This document shows, piece after piece, positions 34,722 to 45,687 of a DNA stretch of 64,000 bases. The DNA is from Diplosphaera chodatii (lineage: Eukaryota > Chlorophyta > Trebouxiophyceae > Prasiolales > Stichococcaceae): positions 1,550,001-1,614,000 of the forward strand of contig JAALGY010000043.1 of NCBI GenBank assembly GCA_032358165.1, written 5' to 3'. The number at the start of each line of letters is the position of its first letter. Position 1 is the stretch's first letter. The notes under the pieces are model-generated. The model was not told the DNA's origin. It ran no database searches and saw only the letters and a list, made by a program, of their open reading frames with translations. The position numbers and the translations under genes were made by a program.

Positions 34722-37390
34722 ATGTCACTCTCCTTTGCAACGCAGTGGCTGAGCAGCGAGTCAATGCAGTCGAGGCTTGCCACGCAAGCAACTGCAAAGT
34801 TGCGCTCGTTTGCTGGAACGGATGGACCGCGGCCGAGGCCGCCTCGCAGCTTCATCCTCGATGACGTCAGCGAGGCCATCGCCAAGGTGCACTGGCCCGG
34901 CAACCACAGATTGCAACCAATTGCATCCTGCTACGTGGCAGACTCATGTCGTGTATCTGCAGACTATCCACTTATCCACACTGGCAGTGTCCCAACAGCA
35001 GAGCTACTCAACCTCGCTGGAGGGCCAATTGCCTGAACCGCCTGACTTGCGGTCTTGCAGCACAGGCCATTCAACTGACGTGGAGGTCAGTGAAGCAGCT
35101 CCTGAACCACGACGACCAGTGCGTGGTGAACCTTGCGCTAGGCCTCATCCCGAACCGTGTTATTCACAACATCGTCATGGGTTGCAAAGACCTCCCTCTC
35201 AGCATCTTTGCCGTCCCCTACACTCGGTCTGGTGTGCAGCATTGTTATACGCTGCTTGTAGCCCTGCGTATCTGCTGGCCCGTGTCTCCAAGCTACTGTG
35301 AGCTCGCTCCGCTTCAAGCTATCTGATGCTTCAAGCTATCTGATGGGATGCTGAACGACTGCAGCTATATATGCAACTGCAGGCAGGCAGAAGGACATGT
35401 TACTCATGGTTGGCCATATACAGATGGCTGAGATGTACTTGTGCGTCTCCCGCGTGCCGACCCTGCTGAAGGTGTTAGGCTTATCGTAACTGTGTGAACC
35501 TGTGACGCTGTGACCGATGGCCTCTGCCACATCTGCAGGTTGGCAAGACTGTAGCAATGAAGATGTGCACTGCGCAGGCCAAGAAGCGACCAATTTCAGC
35601 TCCAGCCATCCGCTGCACATTGCAGGCAGGATGCCAGTTCATCATGGCCATGGTGAACGTTGATACAGTGGCCGGGTGTATTATCCCCGCTGGCATCATC
35701 CCCTCTGCAAACGAGATCATTCTGAGGGGCTTCACTGAGCTGGGCAACATGTTTCAGTCGTTTGCGCTGGACTGGTGAGTGCTGGTCGACCTCATGCAGA
35801 TGTCCAAGACGCTGAGGCCTCATCTTTGGATCGAACGCTGGGGTCCTGGTATTTCATGCGTGCTGCACTCATCACATACATGCTTGTGATGTGCAGGCCA
35901 GAAACTTACATGCTACTCAACGTCATCCTGATGCTGATGGTTGCTTTGGATTTCCTTGTCCAATTCGCTGCCCGGCCCGAAACCGAAGTCCAGGTGCTGG
36001 TTACCATCAAACTTTTGCCTACACCATTGTTGAAGCGATCCGCTTCTCCGCGGCGTAGGCGAGTCGTGCCAACAGATTTGACAAGCAACTCTGCACAGCT
36101 TCGGCTCCATACTTCTTTGCCTGCAGGTGTGTGACACGGTCAACTGCTGCAAATGCCTGTGCTGTGCTCTACGCACGGTGGCGACGAATGTGTACGGCCC
36201 TTGTGCAAGGGTCAGGAGCATGTCTCAGCTGGTCCACGGCGAGCCGGCTCGCGGTGCCATGGCACACCTGCAACATGTGCAGGCCAGCATTGAAGAGGTC
36301 CAGGCACGGTGAGACGGCTGCACACCTGCTGGCGCACATCGTGTGGGTGCTTCTGCCTGGCATCGTGTGTGACTAACTCTGGTGTCTGCATAAACCAGTC
36401 CTGCGATTGGCTGCTGCAGGATGCCGAAGGACGTGGCAAAGTTGCTGCGCGGGTGCATTGCGGAGGTCAAGACGGCAATTGCTTCTGCACTGCCGGCGCC
36501 CTCATCACAGGCTGCAAAGGAGGCCGCAGCGGCAGCAGGCTCGATGACAGCGAGCGAGAGGCTGCTGGCGGCGGCTGCGCTTCAAACTGGCCGGGGTGCA
36601 GCCCGCCCTGCAGCACGGCAGGGGAGGGCGCCTCAGGCGATGCCACCCAAGTTCTCACCCAAGAGGCAGCCCCGGGCGGCGGCCGCGGCAGCAGACCCAG
36701 CAGCACGGCGGGCGCGGTCTGCAGTTCCAGAGCAGCCTGCCTCCGAGGAGCAGCAGCAAGCGGCAGCAGCAGCAGCAGACCGTATGGCGCAGCTCTTGAT
36801 GGTGCGCTCTTGATTGTGCTTGGAGTCGGAAAGGTAGTTGTCATCAATCGGCGAGGCTGGGAGAGCAATCCCTCAATCGTCTACTTGAGGACCAGTTGGA
36901 TTTGAGGTTGTAGGAAGAGGAGGCTGCGGCTGCGGCTGCCAAGGGTGCCAAGCAGGCGCGCAAAAAGCCCTCAAAGAAGGCAGCCAAGGCTGCGGCGCCG
37001 CCAGCTGACAGCCCGCAGCAGGCCTCATCGCCGGCCGCCAAGCGGATACCCACGTCGGCCGCTGCTGTGCAGCCCATCAGCAAGAGCGCAGCCCACGCCG
37101 GCGGGCTCCCGCTCGACGCCGCTAAGACATGTGCCAATGCAGCGGCAGGAGCGCCGCCACATGCCGGCAGCGAGGCGGAGGACAGCTGGCAGCTGTGTGC
37201 CTTGACCAAGGTCAGGATGGTGGACCCGGTGATCGCCTCTGACGGCAACTGCTACGAGCGGGTGGCGCTGGAGGCGTGGGTGGCGGAGCGTGGGGCGGTG
37301 TCGCCCGTCACCAGGGAGGCGATCAGGGCAGAGTTCATACCCAACCACTCGCTGCGCAGCCTGCTGCAGGCGCTCCAGCAGCGCTCCTGA
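34722..37390 (+). CDS. U-box protein with hydrophobic, Cys-rich N-terminal half
   Basis: Seven exons whose phases all agree: 34722-34886, 35066-35180, 35555-35774, 35897-35993, 36127-36308, 36420-36801 and 36914-37390; about 545 residues. Residues about 478-540 form a U-box (LCALTKVRMVDPVIASDGN, CYERVALEAWVAER, then NHSLRSLLQAL), an E2-binding E3 ubiquitin-ligase module. Before it is a low-complexity Ala/Lys/Pro linker. The N-terminal half contains a hydrophobic segment (MLLNVILMLMVALDFLVQF) and a Cys cluster (CDTVNCCKCLCC), possibly membrane-associated. I do not recognise that half. If exon 5 is instead a first exon, translation could begin at MSQLVHGEP (36220) and the upstream exons would be a separate gene. 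Confidence 0.6.
35311..35344. repeat. 17-bp perfect tandem duplication
   Basis: Two adjacent copies of GCTTCAAGCTATCTGAT in the second intron of the U-box gene. Confidence 0.95.
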
Positions 37391-37930
37391 AGTGTGTGAG
37401 CCTGCTAGTACACCAGCTGCAGGCAGAGCGGCTGATGACCAACCTGGCGTACCGCAGTGGCGGCGGTGTTCAGTGGCACGAGTTCAGGGTCTAGGCTGTT
37501 GTGATGCTGCTCAGACTTGGTCCCGACGCATCTCTGATTGACAGGTGCCATTCCAGTGCGTATCAGGTGCATGCACAACGGAGACATACACAGCAGCATT
37601 GCCACAGGGTGGGTCTGAGACAGGTTTGTGAGTGCGACGGAAGAACAGTCCGACACCACACGGCATGCCAATGCTCATACAAACGTGGCCGTCCCCAGAG
37701 CTGCAAACGATGGATTTGGTAAGCACACAAGCAAGCTCTCCATATGTGTCGTCAGCAAGAGCGACGACATAATGCTGACGTCAGACAAAACCCCAGGATC
37801 TGCTTCCAGCCACGGGGTTGCCGTCATCCCGCGCAATCAACAACTGTTGGAACAGAACTTGCTTTTCGGTGCGTGCGCACCTGCCCTCATCGCTCTGCAT
37901 AGCGGCCCTGCAGACCGCCGATTGCCCAGC

Positions 37931-40900
37931 ATGGCGAAGGACATGATGCAGAGTGGCAAGGACCTCGATGCGATGGAGCATGGAGGCGACATGAAACATG
38001 GCGTCGAGCCCAGCCAGCCCAGCCGTGGCACCGGTACTGAGCACTCTTCTATGCATATAGATGACATAGCCGTGCTCTGTGCATGTAAACAGCCCTCATT
38101 TGCTCAGTGATGGCTGCACACTGCTGTGCACAGCGCTGCGCAGCTTTGCTTGATGGTCGCCTGGGTGTGCATGCGCAGGCACGATGGACCGGAAAGGCAA
38201 CTACTTCGTGCCTGACTCCAAGCGCTTCAACGACGTGCTGCCCAACAGCGCGGACCAGAGCGCCAAGTGGTGAGTGCAACTCTGGCTGTGCACAAACATG
38301 GCAGTTGTGCCTCGCGCTGCCGTTACCCTGCCGGTTGAACTAGAGGGGCTAGGAGGTCTAAGGCGTCTTCTCAGCCCGTTGCGGCCGCGACAGCACCTCA
38401 CGCGCACTGCTTAGTCCACATGACTACCCAGCAAATCTTTGGGGTGGGGGTTTCGGGCCGCTGGCCAGCTGCCGTGCTCCCCCGCCGGCGCCTGTGCATG
38501 TGATTGCAAGCCGGCCGCTCGTTGTGATTCACGGGGGTTGATGCGGGGTGCCTCGTTCGAAGGTGGCCCCGACTCGACCCTGACTCATGTGACCACCACG
38601 ATTCCCGTGGGCCGAGGTGCGACCTACCGGTCCCGCGATCGGGCGTTTGGCGTCAGCACCAGTTAGAGCAGCTTGTAGTCTGATTCCCAGAACAGGGCAG
38701 GTCGGCGCCAGCATGCGGGGGCCGCTGCGCGGGCTGCACCCGCGGATTTGGGTGCGCCCTCCTGTTAGTCACTTCAGATTACGACGTGCGGGAGGTGGCG
38801 TATCCCCGACCCCGGGGCTGTGGATGAGGCTTCGTTAACATGCGTAACACTCTTGGCGGGTCCTCGCGGCCATACGGCAACCGAGGCGCCCGGGCTCGTC
38901 CCTCGGATGCCACCTGGAAGCTGGGTGTTCAATGCACGACTGTTGAGGAACCTCGCATGGCCTGTAGCACCCCTCACGGCAGCACGCCGCGCGATCGGGC
39001 GCCTCCTGTCATCCTGATGGGCTTAATAGGCTCTCTTGTGTCAATCAGGCGCCGCGCAGGCCGCTAGGGGCCGCACTGGCCTTTCCTAGTCAGCAGGGCG
39101 TGCAAGCCGTTGTGCATGTGAGCTGCCAGGCGCTTACCGGGTTTGTGCCATGCTCGTGCAGGTGGTACAGGTGAGCGGAGGCACATGGCAGAGCTGGGCA
39201 ATGCGCAGTGGATGTTTGTCCTGGGCTGTACCACTACCTGGGCTCGTGCCCGAGCCCAGCTGGGCACAAGACACAGCCGTGCCTGATGCGTCGACAGCGC
39301 ATGTGTCAGCCACTGCATCGAGACGCCTCGGCCTACCCAACGGCCGATCCAGCTGTGTTGACTGCCTGATGCTGCTGTGTCGGCGCCTGCAGCGCGTTCC
39401 ACAACACCACCGCCATCGTCGGCGCCGGCGTGCTGGGCCTGCCCTTCGCCATGAAGTACCTCACCTGGTCCGGCGGCGTCATCGTGATGTGCCTGTCCTG
39501 GGTCACGTCCCTGTACACCCTGTGGCAGGTGGGCAACCGGCAACAACCCCTCTCCCAGTGGCAACAACATCGCAGCCGCCGCTGTTGCGTCGCGGATTGA
39601 TGACTTGCCACACAACTCGTCTGCCTGGGCTCGTTGCATGCACAGATAGCCTCTGTCCGTGCGACAGACCGGTCTCTTGATCAGAAATTTGACATGGAAG
39701 CCCTGCTGTGCGCGCCGCTGCAGCTCTGGTTGCCATTTGTGAGGCGTCCTGCGACATGTTTGCCTCCTGCTACTTCTGATCGAGATGATGTCTTTTCCAC
39801 CCGCAGCTGTGCGCGATGCACGAGCTGGACGGCCACCGCTTTGGGCGCTACCACGAGCTGGGCCAGTACATCTTTGGTGCGTGTTGCTGCTGATTGCCGC
39901 ATGCCATGGGGCGTGACTCATCTCCTCGGGCATGACTAACCTGCTCTGCCTTGACTGCACGAAGATGAAAGAATCATGTCCCCATGAACGTCGCATGGTG
40001 GCACTGTGCAGCTCATGGTGTGTTGTGCCCTGTGCAGGCCCCAAGCTTGGTATCTGGATTGTGCTGCCATGCCAGCTCATCATGATGATTGGGCTGGGCA
40101 TTGTGTACTCCGTCACCGGCGGCAGCGCAATGTGAGTGGATATTGTGTCCCGTCTGAACAACCTGGCATGCTACTATGGGTTTAACATTGTTGCCTGTGC
40201 ATCACATGGGTGGTCATGCCGATCAGCACGTCATGTTACAGATATGTTGGTGCAGGTACCGTATCTACCATCTGTACTACCCAGGTACGCCGATGGGCCT
40301 CAGCCTCTGGATCCTCGTCTTCGGCGGCTGCCAGATCTTCATCTCCCTGGTGAGTGCTGCAGGCGGACCTGGCTTCACCCAGTCAGCTGTTGTTTCAGCG
40401 CACCACCAGCCTGCTGGCCCATAAGCCTGCCGTCAGTGGACGATGTTATGTGCGCGCAGCTGAGGAATTTCAACTCGCTGCGGGGCATCTCCTTCCTGGC
40501 CGCGGTCATGTCGCTGGGCTATTCGACCATCGCCACAGGTGACCCTGCGCCGCAAGCTGCACCTGCTCATCGTGTGTCCTCGGGCTGCACGCACCTGATG
40601 AGCTCGTTTTGCAGTCATTCAATCAGTCCCACAAGGTTGCTTTGGTGCTGTCTGTCTTGCTCTGACAGTGCTGCCCTTGACACGCAGGCCTGACGATCCA
40701 CAACGGCAAGCAGCCGGGCATCACCTACAACACCAGCAACTTCTCCACCGCCGACGCCGTGCTGTCCGGTTTCAACTCCCTGGGCATCATCGTGAGTGAT
40801 GCACAGCCCCTGCCCGCATGAACAAGTCTTGGTTCACGGTCACCATTGGACTTGGCACGGTTGTGTAGGTCCCTGCTGGGTGCTCCTATAGCATGCATAT

Positions 40901-42670
40901 CGTCATGCAAGATGCCAGGCGGCTGATCGTTTCATTGTGACCTGGCAGGCGTTTGCGTATGGCGGCCACAACGTCATCCTGGAGATCCAGGCCACGCTGC
41001 CCAGCCCGCCGCCAACGCTGCAGCCCTACATGCGCGGTGCGATGCCGGGCACCGGCACCGGCATCCCGCACGCCGCGAGCCTCACCGCTGTGGACATCGA
41101 GCTCATCTAGTTGGGCGCAGCGCGTCCTGGCCATGCTGCAGCACCACTCATGTCTGCTTGCCGGCAACTGCAGGAGTGTACATCGCGTACGCGATCGTGT
41201 CGTGGTGCTACTTCTCGGTCGCCTTCACCGGGTGAGCAAAAGTCTCTTTGTGAGATGAGTGACGCATTAAGAAGTCCCAAGCATCCTCGAGGTGGCTTTG
41301 AGAAACCAACTGAACTTGCTGTCATGCTATTGCAGATACTGGGCGTATGGCGACACCGTGCAGAGTGCGCTTCCCTGGCCCCGGACTGTGTTGCAGTGTC
41401 TGATGCGCCTCACTCACAGCGGCTGTCTCTGAGCTGCTCCGCTGTGCCTTCTTCCCCATGCGTCTTGCAGGGCAGCCGAGGCGGTGCTGACGGTGTGCTT
41501 GTGTGCATCCGCAGGCAACATCCTGTTCAGTCTGGAGCACCCCGCGGGCGTTATCTCCCTGGCGTCTGCCATGGTGCTGGTGCACGTGCTCGGCAGCTAC
41601 CAGGTCTACACCGTCCCAGGTACAGCTCCCTGATCTGTTTGAGCTTCTCCGCAGCCGCTGTCTCGGCAGCCGTGTGTGTGCAGCACCTTGAGGCGCAAGC
41701 TATGGGGGTTTCACACATCGTAATTGCTCCGTGTCTGTCCTGCAGTGTACGACATGATTGAGCAGCTGATGCTGCGCCGCAACATCAAGATCAACTTCCC
41801 CATTCGCTTCAGCTACCGCACTATCTACGTCATCTTCACCACCTTCATCGCCATCACACTGGTGTGCCAGCAGCCCCTGCTATGCTGTGCAGCGTTGCTG
41901 CAAAGTTTGCAACAGGCTATGGCGCTTTGCAGTATTCATGGCAGCCCAGGAATGTTGTCATGGCAGCCCAGGAATGTTGTCCCATCATGCTGTTGGCAGA
42001 GTTCTTTTATGTTGTGCGGACCGTTCACAGCTGTGCAGTGTTTCTCATGCTGGCTGGTGGATGTCCTGTGAAAGTTCGCTTATTTGCAGGTTGTCAAAGT
42101 ATCTTGTACCCTGAAGCCTCTCTCTTTCGTGTGCGTAGCCCTTCTTCGGCGATCTGCTGGGCTTCATCGGTGCCATCGCTACAGGGCCGACAACCTTCTG
42201 GCTGCCGCCGCTTATGTGGGTCATCCTGTACCGCCCAACGCTCACCGACGTGAGTCTCCGGCCCCCTGCTGCCGTGCACACCACCGCCTGGCACCGCGCG
42301 CACGGCCTTTGAGCAGTGCAGCCCACTGCATCCTGTTTTGCAGTCGAAATCCCCCGCTTGCATGCGTGCCAAGGCGTCTAACCCACTGACGTGTATGTCC
42401 AGAGACCTGAGCAGTATTCTGCTGTGCTGCAGATCCACTGCATCCCCAGCTACTTCTGCATCGTGTGGGGACTGGTCACCACCGTCCTGGTGAGCCCCTG
42501 CTGCACCTGGCCCATGAGCTAGCCAACTGCTGCACTGCCTCGCAATGCTTGCTCGACTGTGTGACCGGCGATGCTTCATGCTCAAGGGCGAGTCTGCGTC
42601 CTTGCAGGGTGCCATTGGCGGGCTGCGCGGCATCATCAACTCCGCCAGCAGCTACCAGTTCTACACGTGA
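37931..42670 (+). CDS. Amino-acid permease, AAAP family, LHT-like
   Basis: Exons: 37931-38033 (probable), 38179-38269, 39393-39528, 39807-39876, 40038-40131, 40256-40349, 40460-40538, 40688-40791, 40949-41036, 41174-41231, 41336-41364 (29 nt), 41515-41619, 41746-41861, 42139-42249, 42433-42489 and 42608-42670. All phases agree; about 465 residues, or 429 if translation starts at 38184 ([15 protein letters not shown]). AAAP permeases are proton-coupled, about 11-helix amino-acid importers. Diagnostic stretches are [19 protein letters not shown] in helix 1, [39 protein letters not shown] and [12 protein letters not shown]. The C-terminus ([16 protein letters not shown]) resembles LHT proteins. 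Substrate cannot be assigned. The intron at 38270-39392 is much longer than the others. Confidence 0.9.
38340..39070. other. Compositionally distinct insert in first long intron of LHT-like gene
   Basis: About 730 bp, richer in CG dinucleotides and poorer in the TGCA words common in neighbouring introns. It contains repeated CGCGATCGGGCG-like words (near 38635 and 38992). No long frame, transposase motif, poly-A tail or clear terminal repeats were seen. It may be a non-autonomous mobile element or solo repeat, but this rests on composition only. Confidence 0.3.
41937..41980. repeat. 22-bp perfect tandem duplication
   Basis: Two adjacent copies of a 22-bp unit starting CATGGCAGCCCAGGAATG, inside the intron at 41862-42138 of the LHT-like gene. 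Confidence 0.95.
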
Positions 42671-43381
42671 AGACATTCAGAATTGGTGGCGCGGGGACTC
42701 TCAGACCTTCCCAACAGTCGCATGGGAACTGTCAAGGCCGCAGTCGTGGCGCGGGCCGCAGATGGGAGCCTGGCCGCTATGGCCTTACTTGCGAGCAATC
42801 TCTTATTGTGTCTTCCCCGAGGAAGTCGACGTTGAAAGCCGAGTGTGTACCTCTCGATGCTGCCGCTGCTGCTGTTGATGGGTGTCGCACCCTATTCACC
42901 CATTGGCCCTGCCGCTGTAGCAGCACCGGCGGCCAATGGAAGTATATTGTGTGAGGCTCTGCACTCCCCTGCAGTGTCTGTGTATCACGGGTTCGTGGGT
43001 GTCCTTTTCGTTTGTTGCAGTGTCAGCAACGTCGACCGGTCCCTGCTATTCACAAATATCATTCGGGTTTGTGCATGTGTACCTTGGGGAGTCATCCGTG
43101 ACACCTTGCCTGACCAACTGCTGATTGCAGGCCACTTGCAGTCATACGGTATGTCATAAGTACGGTAATAACGGTGCAAGTTCAACAACGACGTCTGACA
43201 TTCACGCAATACGACCCATTCAGGACTGATCCTTGAAGTACACAGCGCTGAAAGCACGATCAACCACCGCTGCAACATGTCTGAGACTGTGCCCAGGAAT
43301 GTACACAGAGCAGTACCACCAACTGTCGAAACCAGGCAATTAAGCTACAAGTTTGCTTATCGATACACAGCATCCAGCTGC
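42671..43381. other. Convergent 3' intergenic region
   Basis: Lies between the stop codons of the LHT-like gene (plus) and the RING-H2 gene (minus). No coding exon is supported; presumably both 3' UTRs. Confidence 0.5.
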
Positions 43382-44878
43382 TCAGACCGGCAGGGGCCTG
43401 CTGGCTGATGCCGCTGATGTGTTGCTGCCGGCGACGGGCTGCGGCGCCTGCCCTCCCTCAGCAGCCGGCTGGGCGCCAGCTGGTGCAAGCGCCGCTTGGC
43501 CATGTGCTGCCGGCGAGCCGCTGTCTGCTGCGCAGGGCATCTGCACAACGACGCTGTCTGCTGGCAGGCTGCACCCAGTGCCCGCCTGCTGCTCTGCCGG
43601 TGGCGCCGGCTGCTTCTCCGGCTGCCCGGTGATGCCCTCCTGTGTGATCTCCCGCTGGCACCTGCAGCACGCATGTGGCACCTTCACGACGTGCACAGCA
43701 CCGTACATGGTATGGGCACGCTGACGCTGCTGTGCTGCTGTCATGCTGAGGTCTGCATCGGCTGCCCACATGGTCACTGAACGGAGGACGCAAGCTGCGA
43801 CCAGGTGTCAGCAGCACACGTAGGTGTCCTCTGCGCAAAAATGTGCCAGATGGGGGGGCTCACATGGGGCAGGTGGCGCGGCGCAGGAGCCACTTGTGGA
43901 TGCAGGCCTCGTGGAAGGCGTGGCGGCAGGGCAGCACCGCGACCCGCTGCCCGCCGCTGAACTCGTCCTGGCAGATGGCACACTCCTCGCCGCCGCCCTC
44001 CCCCTTCGACGCGCTGCCCTCCGCCTGCGTTGGCAGCACACGGCAGGGGTGTCACCACAGCCCCACCCTCTCCCAGTCTCCAGGGGTAGTTTGCCCGCTG
44101 TGACGATGCTGATCTGCCTCCCGGGAGCGGACATGTTGGCCGCATGCCCCTTGAATTTGAAGCCCAGGTGTGATGCGGGAGAGGGCAAGGGACCTGGCAG
44201 CTGCTCTTGGCAATTAGCCGGATAGCACCTGCAACTCAATGCAGCAGGCCAGCCGGCTGCCTTGCAAGCTCTGGCAAAGGCGCTGTGTGACGCGACTCAC
44301 CAGCTGGCCGCCGCCGGGGCCGTGGGAGGGGACGAGGTGCGTCGGCAGCAGCTCCAGCAGCTGCGGCGCGATACCCCTGTTGGCGTTGCGAAGGCGCGCG
44401 TGGCCGGTGCGCTGAGGGTCCTGGAACCACGGGTCCTCTGTGCAAAAAGCCAACAGGAGCTGTTGCATTGCTGTTTTCCACACGGCAGCGATAGTGCGTC
44501 ACAGGGCGCAAAGTCTACCGCGCCTGAGTGGGAGCAGTGCCGCACCTAGGGGGTCGGGTACCGACACTCGCAGAGCGCCGCAGCACAGCACCCGCGACAG
44601 GAAGTTCCACCGCAGCCGCACGGCTCGCATGGAGTTGTGCCGCCGTATCGGGTTCACGCAGTGCGCCGCCTGCAGACGTGAAGCGGCGCAGCCGTCGGCC
44701 TGAAGCGGCTGTATGGGACTCCGTGGCATATGAGACAGGTTTGACGCGCTCAATCGCAACCATGCGTGGGCAATGGCAGCGCAGCAGGGCAGCACCGCCC
44801 GACCCGCACCAGCGTCAACGACAACAAGAGGCACGCCATGAAGCCGACCAGCACGCCGCTGAAGATCCATGCCGCCAT
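43382..44878 (-). CDS. Membrane-anchored RING-H2 E3 ubiquitin ligase
   Basis: Five minus-strand exons in consistent phase: 44878-44810, 44669-44568, 44435-44301, 44024-43864 and 43661-43382; about 248 residues. The N-terminus is a transmembrane helix (WIFSGVLVGFMACLLLSLTL). Next is a linker with LLELLPTHLV. The RING-H2 spans the fourth and fifth exons: EECAICQDEF, then LPCRHAFHEACIHKWLLRRA, then TCPMCQREI. Ligand order C2-H2-C2 is intact and the last CPMC is created by the splice. The tail is Pro/Ala/Gln-rich. The layout matches ATL/RNF-type membrane ligases that ubiquitinate membrane or secretory-route substrates. The first donor could be GTGCGG or the next in-frame GTCGGG, a difference of two residues. 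Confidence 0.85.
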
Positions 44879-45687
44879 GCTGAGCGCGGCGGCACAGCTG
44901 TGCTGACCAAGCCCTCGCTGCCAGGCGGAGCTGCCAATCGGTAGTCACCTCGGTCTGTTATGTAACTTTGCGAACGTGAAATCCCCGTAACCCGACACGG
45001 GACGCAAGCCCCGCAGTCACCACGAGCAGCTGTTGCTTGACAAACTGATGACCGTAACCCTAGGGGCGGAGCCAAACACAACCACCAACCTGACTCAGCA
45101 GTACGCAAATACAGCACTGCGTAGAGGTGCCACAGCCGTCCTCGACCAACTGACAGCACAATACAGGCACAAGCTGATGTCCGATCGTCGAGTGCAGCTC
45201 TGCAGGTAGACCAGGTTGTCGGGCGAGCCGTGCAAGCACAGATCTGATGATGTGCCCTCCACGTGACAACTGGCCTGGGACTCTAGCACCTCCTGCGCCA
45301 TCCTGAAGCCAGCGACACCTCTGCATGCAGCGTCAATCTCAGCAGGGCGTAACCTCTCGAGGACACTATATAGTAAACGCATAGGCTTCCTCGATAGAAT
45401 ATTCACAGATGGTTGAGCAGCTAGTGAGTGCGATCAGCAACCATTTGGCCAGGCAGCTCTGCACTGCATGCTTTCTTCAGACTTAGCTTGTCCCAAGCTA
45501 CGCGCCCTGAGTGGAGTGTCAGAGGGCGCGTGATCATTCACTGACCGTACAAGGCGATCGAGTTCACAAGTGTCTTGCAAATGGAAGTTGCACTGGGGCG
45601 CCGCCGCAGTGTCGCAGATGGTTAAGGCAGCATGCTAGCACATTCGATGGCATGCAGCAAGTCCAGCTGACCTGCTCTGTCCAAGCC
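44879..45687. promoter_or_regulatory. Divergent intergenic region (RING-H2 / PILS)
   Basis: About 800 bp between divergent start codons. The plus-strand frame is open from 45511, so the PILS start could lie up to 177 nt further upstream. A TATATAG-like string occurs near 45366-45373, but its distance from either start gives no clear assignment. Confidence 0.35.

Noticed and set aside
37628..38110. 160-codon intronless frame as a separate gene
   Set aside because: Only its 3' part (from 37931) fits in phase as a first exon of the LHT-like gene; the upstream part has no support.
39064..40161. 365-codon minus-strand frame, the longest in its area
   Set aside because: Antisense to LHT-like exons and introns whose splice phases and transporter motifs are consistent; no motifs of its own.
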